Source: Sulfuricella sp. (GTDB lineage: Bacteria > Pseudomonadota > Gammaproteobacteria > Burkholderiales > Sulfuricellaceae). Taken from it: a DNA stretch of 46,029 bases. The stretch is from NCBI GenBank assembly GCA_028714315.1, contig JAQTMN010000018.1:1-46029 (forward strand), read 5' to 3'. Below, piece by piece: positions 16,906-25,744 of this stretch. The notes beneath the pieces were generated by a model. That model worked only from the letters and a program-made list of their open reading frames with translations. It made no database searches and was not told the DNA's origin. Made by a program: the position numbers and the translations under genes. The first letter of the stretch is position 1, and each line of letters opens with the position of its first letter.

Positions 16906-17415
16906 TCAGTCCGCCCGTTCCAGGCGCCCTCGGCAGTAGGCGATGGCCTTGATGATGTGCTTTTCCACCATGTTTTTCGAAATGCCCATCTCACTGGCGA
17001 TTTCCGCATAGCTCCGGTTTTCGAACTTGTGCCTGACGAATGCGTGCCGGCATTTTGGCGGGAGCTCGGCGACAGCTTCCCGCAACAGCGCCAGCCGCTG
17101 CTGGGCGTAGACAACCGACTCCGGCCCTGGTGCTTCGGAAGGCAAGTTCTCAGCCATGTCAACCCCGTCCATTTGCTCCGCCCTTGGCCGGTCCGTCCTG
17201 AAAGAGTCCACCGTCAGATTGAGCGCCGTCCTGAAGAGAAAGCCGCGCGGATGGCGGAGCTGATAGCCGTCTTCGAGCGCCAGCATGCGGGTGAAGGCTT
17301 CCTGGGCGATCTCGGCCGCCTCGTCCCGGCTGCGCAGCCTATAGGACAGGAACCGGCAAAGTTCGTCGTAGCATTCCCTGTAGATGCTGTTGATCTGTTT
17401 TCTTATTTCGGACAT
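16906..17415 (-). CDS. fecI: ECF sigma factor, FecI type
   Basis: This 169-residue extracytoplasmic-function sigma factor has region 2 (about 8-75, with DEAAEIAQEAFTRML and HPRGFLFRTALNLTVDSFR) and region 4 (about 115-165, LPPKCRHAFVRHKFENRSYA, then MGISKNMVEKHI). Held by the FecR protein, it would direct RNA polymerase to the receptor and downstream genes. The start at 17415 (MSEIRKQ) aligns with the usual FecI N-terminus and has GAGG just upstream; an in-frame extension to 17511 adds 32 residues of low plausibility. It heads the accessory block and is transcribed away from xthA's 3' end. Confidence 0.88.
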   Translation of the reverse strand: MSEIRKQINSIYRECYDELCRFLSYRLRSRDEAAEIAQEAFTRMLALEDGYQLRHPRGFLFRTALNLTVDSFRTDRPRAEQMDGVDMAENLPSEAPGPESVVYAQQRLALLREAVAELPPKCRHAFVRHKFENRSYAEIASEMGISKNMVEKHIIKAIAYCRGRLERAD

Positions 17416-17848
17416 ACGGCCTCGGCGGCTGACATCGGGCCTTCTTCCACCTTCCCAGCGGAACAGCGGCCCCAAGAGCAGCAATATACAAACTTTCTTG
17501 ACGCCAGGCAATAAAGTTTATTAAAAACAAAACGTTATAGTGTCATATGGCACAGTATTGGGCGAAAGCGCACGGTAGCGGAAGGTTCGCGAGCCCGCTC
17601 CGGCAAGAATCACTTTGACGGCTAGTAGCCAACAACGCCGAGATGCGAGCCGGCTTACGTCGGGCATCTTGGGTAGGGAAGCGCCGTTTGACGGGAGGTG
17701 CCTTGGCTTGCGGGTATTCAGATTATCGGGCGCGCGAATGACCCCGGCGTCCGGATAGGTCTGGACGAGTTGCATACGGATGCCCATTTTTTACGAACTG
17801 GTTATTAGAGAATTCCAATCGTATCCGATGGCTATCGCGCTTCCCGCC
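17416..17848. other. Intergenic region upstream of the sigma gene
   Basis: These 433 bases separate xthA from the sigma gene, both on the minus strand. The part next to the sigma gene (about 17505-17560) is AT-rich and carries the promoter-like region listed separately. The rest (about 17570-17848) shows no convincing gene. An 88-codon open frame on the minus strand (17521-17787) has no ribosome site or recognisable protein character. No xthA terminator with a T-run was found. Confidence 0.55.
17534..17553 (-). promoter_or_regulatory. Candidate promoter and operator of the sigma gene
   Basis: On the minus strand TATAAC (17534-17539) could be a -10 box. It abuts the 14-bp near-palindrome GTGTCATATGGCAC (17540-17553), which fills the spacer region. 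The -35 is weak, as expected for a promoter that needs an activator or is under a repressor. The dyad has a TGTG-N8-CACT spacing loosely like CRP-family sites. No perfect Fur box was seen. Confidence 0.4.
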
Positions 17849-18625
17849 CTAATCCAGGTTAGTATCGATCTCCGCCACCACCGGGGTGTGATCGGAGGGG
17901 CGCTCCAGCTTGCGAGGCGCCGCATCGATGCGGCAGACGGTGCAGTGTCGGGCGAGGGCCTCACTCAACAGGATGTGGTCTATCCTCAGGCCCATGTTGC
18001 GGCGGAAGGAGTTCATCCGGTAATCCCACCAGGAATAGGACTTCTCCGGCTGCTCGAACAGGCGGAAACTGTCGGCCAGCCCAAGCTGCCGCAGACTCCG
18101 AAAGGCGTCCCGCTCCGGCGGGCTGACCAGCACCTGGCCCTCCCAGGCTTGCGGGTCGTGGACGTCGCACGCTTCGGGCGCGATGTTGAAATCCCCCAGC
18201 AGCGCGAGGTTCGGATGGCGCGCCAGCTCCTCGCCGAGCCAGGCCGTCAGCGCCTTTAGCCAGCCAAGCTTGTACTGGTATTTGTCCGAGTCCACGCTCT
18301 GGCCGTTGGGCACGTAGACGTTGACGATCCGCACGCCGGCGATGGTGGTGGCGAGCACCCGCTTCTGCGCGTCGGTGAAACCGGGAATCGCCGTGACGGT
18401 GTCCGCGCCGGCGAGCCTGCTCAGGATCGCCACGCCGTTGTAGGTCTTCTGCCCGCTGAACAGGGTCTGGTAGCCGGCCGCGGCGAGCTCCGCCGCCGGA
18501 AAGTTCGCATCCTCCTGCTTGGTCTCCTGCAGGCACAACACGTCCGGCTGATGGACCGCGAGCCAGTCCAGCACGTGAGGCAGGCGAACCTTGAGGGAAT
18601 TGACGTTCCAGGTGGCAATCTTCAT
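17849..18625 (-). CDS. xthA: Exodeoxyribonuclease III
   Basis: The 258-residue AP endonuclease / 3'-5' exonuclease acts in base-excision repair. Visible signatures are the start MKIATWNVNSLKVR, the metal-binding E34 in CLQETK, NVYVPNG, GDFNIAP, and the catalytic SDHTPV near the end. The length is normal for the family. The ATG at 18625 is chosen over an upstream in-frame codon at 18646 because the MKIATWNVNS start is conserved. A promoter lies 31-61 bases upstream. The gene is divergent from yceH. Confidence 0.95.
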   Translation of the reverse strand: MKIATWNVNSLKVRLPHVLDWLAVHQPDVLCLQETKQEDANFPAAELAAAGYQTLFSGQKTYNGVAILSRLAGADTVTAIPGFTDAQKRVLATTIAGVRIVNVYVPNGQSVDSDKYQYKLGWLKALTAWLGEELARHPNLALLGDFNIAPEACDVHDPQAWEGQVLVSPPERDAFRSLRQLGLADSFRLFEQPEKSYSWWDYRMNSFRRNMGLRIDHILLSEALARHCTVCRIDAAPRKLERPSDHTPVVAEIDTNLD

Positions 18626-18655
18626 ATATTGGCTACATTCACGCACTGGCGCGAT

Positions 18656-18686
18656 ATTATAATAATCAGGCCGGCACGGCTATCAA
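18656..18686 (-). promoter_or_regulatory. Sigma-70-like promoter of xthA
   Basis: On the minus strand TTGATA (18681-18686) is followed after 16 bases by TATTAT (18659-18664), overlapping a perfect TATAAT (18656-18661). The distance to the xthA start (31 bases) is reasonable. Which of the two overlapping -10 boxes is used cannot be told. Confidence 0.5.
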
Positions 18687-18764
18687 CACGCTTTTCGGCC
18701 CGGTTCGAGGCGGCGGAGCCGGTCGCAGGAATCACAACGAGCATAGCAAAAAGGACCATTCCCG

Positions 18765-19448
18765 GTGGACATTTCCCTCACCCCTTATGAAGCGCGTGTC
18801 ATCGGTTCCCTGATCGAAAAGGAAATCACCACACCCGATCAATACCCTCTTTCGCTTAATGCGCTGGCCAGTGCATGCAACCAGAAAAGCAATCGCGAGC
18901 CGGTGCTGGAACTGGACGAGGCGACGATCCAGCAAACCGTGGACGCGCTGGTCAAGAAAGCCCTGGTCAGCGATAAAACCGGGTATGGCAGCCGTACAAC
19001 GAAATACCGGCATCGTTTCTGCAATACCGAATTCGGCCTGCTGAAATTCTCCGAACGGGAACTCGGCATCGTCTGCGCGCTGCTGCTGCGCGGACCGCAG
19101 ACGCCGGGCGAGCTGCGCACCCACACCAGCCGCCTGTGCCAGTTCAACGACATGGAGGAAGTCGAAGCCACGCTGATGCAGCTGATGGAACGCAGCGACG
19201 GCCCCTTCGTTGCAAAGCTTCCGCGCGAGCCGGGCAAGCGGGAATCGCGCTACATGCACTTGTTCAGCGGCGATGCGCCGGCGCAGGGAACACCGGGGGG
19301 CGCCGACGATGCCCTGGACGGGGCGGAGCGCGAAAGGCTGGTCGAGCTGGAGTTGCGTGTCGGCGAACTGGAGCAGGAGGTCGCCAGGCTCGGGCGCGAA
19401 CTTGAACGGCTTGCGCCGAAGGCGGTTGCCGGCGGCACCGAGGCCTGA
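18765..19448 (+). CDS. yceH: YceH family (DUF480) protein
   Basis: This 227-residue protein of the UPF0502/YceH family is made of two winged-helix domains (about 4-85 and 92-165), followed by a C-terminal heptad region (about 185-220, [20 protein letters not shown]) that is probably a coiled coil. Family motifs seen are [20 protein letters not shown] and [10 protein letters not shown]. The start is GTG at 18765 with AAAGGA upstream. The biochemical role of the family is not established. Confidence 0.9.
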   Translation: MDISLTPYEARVIGSLIEKEITTPDQYPLSLNALASACNQKSNREPVLELDEATIQQTVDALVKKALVSDKTGYGSRTTKYRHRFCNTEFGLLKFSERELGIVCALLLRGPQTPGELRTHTSRLCQFNDMEEVEATLMQLMERSDGPFVAKLPREPGKRESRYMHLFSGDAPAQGTPGGADDALDGAERERLVELELRVGELEQEVARLGRELERLAPKAVAGGTEA

Positions 19449-19534
19449 CGGCCTGTTACATGTAGCAGGCCGCGCCGGATTCATCTGCCCGCAAAGATGG
19501 AAAACTCATTCCAGAGAGGCGCCGATTTGCCCGG

Positions 19535-20080
19535 CTACTGCACCCCGCCGGGCGCTTGCTTCGGCGCACCGCCGGTCGGTGGTGGCGTCGGCCTGGATTT
19601 GACTGGCGATGCCGCATATTTGGGATAGCCCGCGTCATCGAGTGCGGCATCCCAAGCGCCGGTTTCGTAGCCTTTCAGCTGCGTTACCTTGCCGACCGCC
19701 AGCACCGGCACAGTCGCGCTGCCGACCAGTTTCTTCAGTTCCGCGTTGGCCTCGGGGGTGCCGGCGTCTTTCTCGGTGAACGGGACGCCGCGCTTTGCCA
19801 GGTGTTCGCGCGCCTTGGTGCACGCCTCGCCGCAGTTGGCGTTGTACAGCACGACCGGGAAATTCTTCGCCGCCAGGCGGGTGGCGTAGGGTTGCTGGGC
19901 GTCGTCGGCGGGGCGCGTGCCGATCGTCCGCTCCTCGAGCTGCTTGGCGGCGGCAGGCGGGGGCGGCTGGTCGGTGAAATGGACCTTGCCATCGGCGTCT
20001 ACCCAGCGGTAAAGCGTGGCGGATTGGGCCGAGTAAACCGCGAACATGCAGAACAGGCAGAAAAAAACGGCGAGTTTCAT
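19535..20080 (-). CDS. Secreted DUF4124-glutaredoxin fusion protein
   Basis: This 181-residue protein has a signal peptide (1-20, ending YSAQSA), a DUF4124 domain (about 21-60, TLYRWVDADGKVHFTDQPPP), a glutaredoxin-like domain (about 72-145, VVLYNANCGEACTKAREHL) and a Pro-rich tail. The redox motif is CGEAC, that is CX3C instead of the CX2C of glutaredoxins, so classical disulphide exchange is uncertain. Family members of this layout are common in betaproteobacteria and probably act in the periplasm. The start overlaps the stop of the upstream gene by four bases. Confidence 0.82.
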   Translation of the reverse strand: MKLAVFFCLFCMFAVYSAQSATLYRWVDADGKVHFTDQPPPPAAAKQLEERTIGTRPADDAQQPYATRLAAKNFPVVLYNANCGEACTKAREHLAKRGVPFTEKDAGTPEANAELKKLVGSATVPVLAVGKVTQLKGYETGAWDAALDDAGYPKYAASPVKSRPTPPPTGGAPKQAPGGVQ

Positions 20081-20574
20081 ATCCGGAGTCCATGTAATCG
20101 TTTACGGTAATAGGCCTCGAGAAGCAGGGAGCCGATCGCCATGCCTCCGCCAAAGGCGCCAAACAGCAGGAAAAGAAGATAAAGGGGCCGCGTCTCGTCC
20201 GTCGTCCGCCGGTCGGCATCCATTACCGTTTCGCGTTGCAGTTTCGCCAGGTCGGCCCGCGCCGTTGCCAGCTCGTGCTGCGCGGTTTCGAGTGCGGCCA
20301 GGTCCCGGGCGGCGGCATCCGCCTCGGCCGGACGGATATTCAGTGACATGAGCGGCACCCAGCCGGTCTGTCCGTCGGCGGTTTTTATTTTCGCGTGATC
20401 CTGCTCGATTTCGACGACTTCAACTTCGGTATGCGGCGGCAACGTCGTGATCAGGCGGTAGTTTTCGCCTTTTCCGCTACGCATGTTGACGCGGGCGGCA
20501 TCGGTCACCAACGCGGTTTGCGCCAGCGCCGCAACGGCCCAGAACAGCATCGACAGAAACAGAAAAATCCTCAT
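20077..20574 (-). CDS. SH3-domain, coiled-coil, membrane-anchored protein
   Basis: This 165-residue protein has a signal peptide (1-18), a bacterial SH3 domain (about 20-82, RVNMRSGKGENYRLITTLPP), a coiled coil (about 83-118, rich in Ala/Leu/Glu) and one C-terminal membrane helix (about 130-152, YLLFLLFGAFGGGMAIGSLL). The layout is that of the TIGR04211 SH3/coiled-coil family, whose function is not known; bacterial SH3 domains often bind peptidoglycan. It is coupled to the DUF4124-glutaredoxin gene by an ATGA overlap, so the two are probably made together at the cell envelope. Confidence 0.85.
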   Translation of the reverse strand: MRIFLFLSMLFWAVAALAQTALVTDAARVNMRSGKGENYRLITTLPPHTEVEVVEIEQDHAKIKTADGQTGWVPLMSLNIRPAEADAAARDLAALETAQHELATARADLAKLQRETVMDADRRTTDETRPLYLLFLLFGAFGGGMAIGSLLLEAYYRKRLHGLRI

Positions 20575-20708
20575 CTTCTCAGCTTGTTATGTGAATGTGT
20601 TTAAGTAATATCACAAGACAAGCAGAAAGATCAAGTATTTTCTTATACCAGCGGGATTCCGCTTGGCAGCCAGTCACCATGAATCGCATGGATGTAGCAG
20701 CACCGGCT

Positions 20709-20734
20709 GCATCCCCCTTAAAAAAGGGGGATGC
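20709..20734. terminator. Perfect 11-bp stem-loop downstream of prlC
   Basis: GCATCCCCCTT, a four-base loop and AAGGGGGATGC form a perfect hairpin 20 bases after the prlC stop on the minus strand. No clean T-run follows on either strand, so it may be a weak terminator, an RNA 3'-end protector or a repeat. The rest of the gap (20575-20753) shows nothing else clear. Confidence 0.45.
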
Positions 20735-20753
20735 TTTGATTCAAATTGACTGA

Positions 20754-22784
20754 CTACTGGATACCGGTCATGCCGCTGTGGCGCAACAGCGCCTCCATGT
20801 TCGGCTCGCGGCCGCGGAACGCGGTAAACGATTCCAGCGCCGAGCGGCTGCCGCCCATGCCGAGGATCTCGCTCCAGAAGCGATGGCCGACTTCCTCGCT
20901 CAACACGCCGTTCTCCTCGAACAGGCTGTAGGCGTCGGCCGACAGCACTTCCGCCCACTTGTAGCTGTAGTAGCCCGCGCCGTAGCCGCCGGCGAAGATG
21001 TGGGAGAAATTGTTGGGGAAGCGGTTGTAAGCCGGCGGGATGACGACCGCGACGCGGCGGCGGATTTCGTCCAGCAGTTGCAGCGCGGTGCTGCCGTCCG
21101 GGTCGAAATCGGTGTGCAGATGCATGTCGAACAGCGCGAATTCGATCTGGCGCACGGTGTGCATGCCGCTCTGGAAATTCTTGGCGGCGACCATCTTGTC
21201 GAACAGCGCGCGCGGCAACACTTCGCCGCTGTCCACGTGCTTCGCCATGTGGCGCACCACGTCCCATTCCCAGCAGAAATTTTCCATGAACTGGCTGGGC
21301 AGTTCCACCGCATCCCATTCCACCCCGCTGATGCCGGACACGCCCAGATCCTCGATGCGGGTGAGCAGGTGATGCAGGCCGTGGCCGAATTCGTGGAACG
21401 CCGTGATCACTTCGTCATGGGTGAACAGCGCCGGCTTGCCGCCGACCGGTGCGGAAAAATTGCAGTTGAGGTACGCCACCGGCACCTGGATCGCGCCGTC
21501 CTTGCGGCGCCGGGTGATCGCGTCGTCCATCCAGGCGCCGCCGCGTTTGTGGTCGCGGGCGTAGAGATCGAGATAGAACTGGCCGACCGGCGCGCCGTTC
21601 CTGTCGCTCAGGGTAAAAAACCGCACGTCTTCGTGCCACACCGGCGCGGGCGTAGGCGCGATGCTCAGGCCATAGAGCGTTTCCACCACCTTGAACATGC
21701 CCGGCAGCACCTGGCTTTCCGGGAAATACTGCTTCACCTCGTTGTCGGAGAAGGCATAGCGCTGGAGGCGCAGCTTTTCCGACGCATAGGCCACGTCCCA
21801 CGTCGCCAGCTCGGCCAGATCCAGCTCGTCGCGGGCGAATTCCGCCAGTTCCCTGAAATCCCGCTCGGCGTAAGGCTTCGCCCGGCCGGCCAGGTCTTCC
21901 AGGAAATCCAGCACCTGGCGCGGCGACTGCGCCATCTTGGTGGCCAGGGAATCCTCCGCGTAATTGTCGAAGCCCAGCAGCCGCGCGGCTTCCCGGCGCA
22001 GCTTGAGGATTTGGGCGATCAGCGCGGTGTTGTCCCAATCGGGTTTGCCGAACTCGGAGGCGCGGGTCACGTAGGCGCGGTAAATCTGCTCGCGCAGCGC
22101 CCGGTTGTCGGCATATTGCATCAGCGGCATGTACGATGGCGCATGCAGGGTGAATTTCCAGCCCGGCTTGCCGTCCTTCTGCGCCGCCTCGCTCGCGGCC
22201 TGCATGGCATCGGCCGGGACCCCGGCGAGGTCGGCTTCGTTTTCAATCATCAGCGCAAAGTCGTTGGTGGCGTCGAGCAGATTCTCCTCGAATCGGGCGG
22301 AAAGCGCCGACAGCTCTTCCTGAATGGCCTTGAAGCGCGCCTTCTGCTCATCCGGCAGCTCCGCGCCGCCGAGGCGGAAATCGCGCAGCTCGTTTTCGAC
22401 GATTTTCTTGCGCGGCGCGGAAAGCGCATCGAATGCCGGTGCCGCGCGTAGCGCCTTGAACTTGTCGAACAGCGCCAGATTCTGCGACAGGTCGGCGTAA
22501 TAGGCGGTGATCTTCGGCAGGTTCGCGTTGTACACCTCGCGCAGCTCGGGGCTGTTCATCACCGCGTTGAGGTGCGAAACCTGGCCCCAGGCGCGGGAAA
22601 GGCGCTCGTTGGCGTCTTCCAGCGGCTGCACGAACCCCTCCCAGTCCGGCGCGGCGGACTCCACGGCCAGCCGGTCCACCAGGGCGCGGTTTTCCGTCAG
22701 CAGCACGTCCACCGCGGGCGTGACGTGTTCGGGGGTGATTTCGGGGAAACGGGGCAGGCCGGAAAAGTCGAGCAATGGGTTCAT
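20754..22784 (-). CDS. prlC: Oligopeptidase A (M3 metallopeptidase)
   Basis: The 676-residue cytoplasmic zinc oligopeptidase degrades short peptides, including cleaved signal peptides. The zinc motif HEFGHGLH lies at about 455-462 (ITAFHEFGHGLHHLLTR), with the third ligand Glu expected in the following SGVEWDAVELPSQFMENF. The length matches the E. coli enzyme. It begins MNPLLDFSGLPRFPEI, the usual start. It stands alone, divergent from the carbonic anhydrase gene. Confidence 0.95.
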   Translation of the reverse strand: MNPLLDFSGLPRFPEITPEHVTPAVDVLLTENRALVDRLAVESAAPDWEGFVQPLEDANERLSRAWGQVSHLNAVMNSPELREVYNANLPKITAYYADLSQNLALFDKFKALRAAPAFDALSAPRKKIVENELRDFRLGGAELPDEQKARFKAIQEELSALSARFEENLLDATNDFALMIENEADLAGVPADAMQAASEAAQKDGKPGWKFTLHAPSYMPLMQYADNRALREQIYRAYVTRASEFGKPDWDNTALIAQILKLRREAARLLGFDNYAEDSLATKMAQSPRQVLDFLEDLAGRAKPYAERDFRELAEFARDELDLAELATWDVAYASEKLRLQRYAFSDNEVKQYFPESQVLPGMFKVVETLYGLSIAPTPAPVWHEDVRFFTLSDRNGAPVGQFYLDLYARDHKRGGAWMDDAITRRRKDGAIQVPVAYLNCNFSAPVGGKPALFTHDEVITAFHEFGHGLHHLLTRIEDLGVSGISGVEWDAVELPSQFMENFCWEWDVVRHMAKHVDSGEVLPRALFDKMVAAKNFQSGMHTVRQIEFALFDMHLHTDFDPDGSTALQLLDEIRRRVAVVIPPAYNRFPNNFSHIFAGGYGAGYYSYKWAEVLSADAYSLFEENGVLSEEVGHRFWSEILGMGGSRSALESFTAFRGREPNMEALLRHSGMTGIQ

Positions 22785-22855
22785 GGGGAGTGCCTCTGGT
22801 TGAACGAAATGGGAGGGGATTATACTATCGAGTCTATTTCATATTGGCCCGAACC

Positions 22856-23398
22856 ATGTCAAATCAACCCCCGAACATCGCCCCCTATCGCGGCATCGAC
22901 CCGCAAATCGCATCCACCGCCTATATCCATCCCAGCGCCCAAATCATCGGCGACGTGGTCGTCGGGGAAAGAAGCTCCATCTGGTGCGGCGCCGTGGCGC
23001 GCGGCGACGTCAACTTCATCCGCATCGGCGCCGACAGCAACATCCAGGATCTGTCCACCCTGCACGTCAGCCACCGCCGCCCGGAAAATCCAGAAGGCGC
23101 GCCCCTGATCATCGGCGACCGGGTCACAGTGGGCCACAACGTGATCCTGCACGGCTGCAAGATCGGCGACGAATGCCTGATCGGCATGGGTTCGATCGTC
23201 ATGGACAACGTGGTGCTGGAGCCGCGCACGCTGCTCGGCGCGGGCAGCCTGGTGCCGGAGGGGAAAGTGCTGCAGGGAGGCTTTTTATACCTGGGCCGGC
23301 CGGCCAAACTGATCCGCGCGCTGACCGAGGAAGAGCTCGCTCATTTTGCGTATTCGGCCGCGCATTATGTTCGGTTGGCGGGGGATTATCGGGGTTGA
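22856..23398 (+). CDS. Gamma-class carbonic anhydrase family protein
   Basis: This 180-residue left-handed beta-helix protein of the YrdA/CaiE/PaaY type has hexapeptide repeats from about 25 to 150. Potential zinc histidines are in LHVSH and VGHNVILHG, the positions that bind metal in gamma carbonic anhydrases (one from the first motif, two from the second). It would act in the cytoplasm as a trimer. Many members have weak or unproven anhydrase activity. The ATG at 22856 is preferred to an in-frame start at 22775 because the family starts close to IAPYRGIDP. Confidence 0.88.
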   Translation: MSNQPPNIAPYRGIDPQIASTAYIHPSAQIIGDVVVGERSSIWCGAVARGDVNFIRIGADSNIQDLSTLHVSHRRPENPEGAPLIIGDRVTVGHNVILHGCKIGDECLIGMGSIVMDNVVLEPRTLLGAGSLVPEGKVLQGGFLYLGRPAKLIRALTEEELAHFAYSAAHYVRLAGDYRG

Positions 23399-23456
23399 AC
23401 GGGGGAAACGTACTCTCGATTTCTGTGCTATAAATTTTGACATCCGCAGCATATAA

Positions 23457-25103
<1,647 letters not shown>

Positions 25104-25144
25104 CCCATGGTCATGGCGAATTGCCGCCCCCGAATCATGAAACG

Positions 25145-25346
25145 GCGTCCGTTGCGGGCACGGCTCTTGTGCCCTTTAGGGCGCAGCCGCCGTACAGTCA
25201 GGAGTGACGCGTTGTGGGTACGGCTTCAGCCGTACAGTCAGGCTGCACCCGCAAGGAGTGGCAGCAAGCTGCACTCCGACTTTCTATCGACTAAAGTCGA
25301 TGAAAGATCGTATGTCCCCGCCGCGAGCGGCAGCAAAGCTGCTCGC
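25145..25346. repeat. Cluster of short hairpins with a partial tandem duplication
   Basis: The 358-base gap 25104-25461 holds five hairpins in a row: GCCC/GGGC (25171-25182), GTACGGCT/AGCCGTAC (25218-25235), GGAGT..GCAGC/GCTGCACTCC (25255-25277), ATCGAC/GTCGAT with flanking CTTTC/GAAAG (25280-25306) and GCAGC/GCTGC inside GCGA/TCGC (25323-25346). CGTACAGTCAGG occurs twice, at 25191-25202 and 25231-25242. The rest of the gap (25347-25461) has only a TATACT (25402-25407) that may serve the next gene. Confidence 0.6.
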
Positions 25347-25461
25347 ACGGGCGAGAAAGCCTGACCCACGGATCGCGCCGAATACTATTTGCGTAGCCGA
25401 CTATACTGAGGAATCGACCGTGGGCACCCATCCACGGTCCCGACTCGGAAAGGAGAACACC

Positions 25462-25656
25462 ATGGCACGCAAATACGTCGATTGTCGCGATTACCCGAGC
25501 GACGAAAAATGCACCGTCGCCATTTCGGCCGACAGCGAAGAGGAGCTCATTGCCGCCGCCGTCCAGCACGCGGTGGCCGTGCACAAGGAAAAAGACACGC
25601 CGGAATTTCGCAAGCAGATGCGCGAGCTGGTAAAGGAAGGCACGCCGCCGGGTTAG
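25462..25656 (+). CDS. DUF1059 family small protein
   Basis: This 64-residue protein matches the small DUF1059 family (YVDCRDYPSDEKCTVAISAD, then EEELIAAAVQHAVAVH). Two cysteines and a C-terminal His-containing helix are typical of it. The ATG at 25462 follows AAAGGAG; longer in-frame extensions run into the repeat cluster and are rejected. The function is not established. It stands alone, convergent with the pyrimidine genes. Confidence 0.85.
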   Translation: MARKYVDCRDYPSDEKCTVAISADSEEELIAAAVQHAVAVHKEKDTPEFRKQMRELVKEGTPPG

Positions 25657-25743
25657 CTGGCAGCTTGTAGCGAGTAGCGGGTAGCTGTTTTGTGCGCTTC
25701 GCGCGCGGTTTTGCTACAAGCCACAAGCTACCAGCCGCCAGCT
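25656..25743. repeat. Word-repeat inverted repeat before pyrC'
   Basis: Arms of about 43 bases (25656-25698 and 25701-25743) are imperfect reverse complements, each made of variants of AGCTGGTAGC and GCTTGTAGC. The element fills the whole gap between two convergent genes and touches the DUF1059 stop codon. It could fold into a long cruciform or RNA hairpin and serve as a two-way transcription end, though there is no terminal T-run. Confidence 0.6.
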
Positions 25744-25744
25744 T

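Noticed and set aside
17521-17787. 88-codon frame between xthA and the sigma gene
   Set aside because: There is no ribosome site, no plausible protein composition, and it overlaps the promoter-like region of the sigma gene.
18650-18670. Fur box upstream of xthA
   Set aside because: GATATTATAATAATC is AT-rich but does not fit the 7-1-7 pattern; overlapping -10 boxes explain it.
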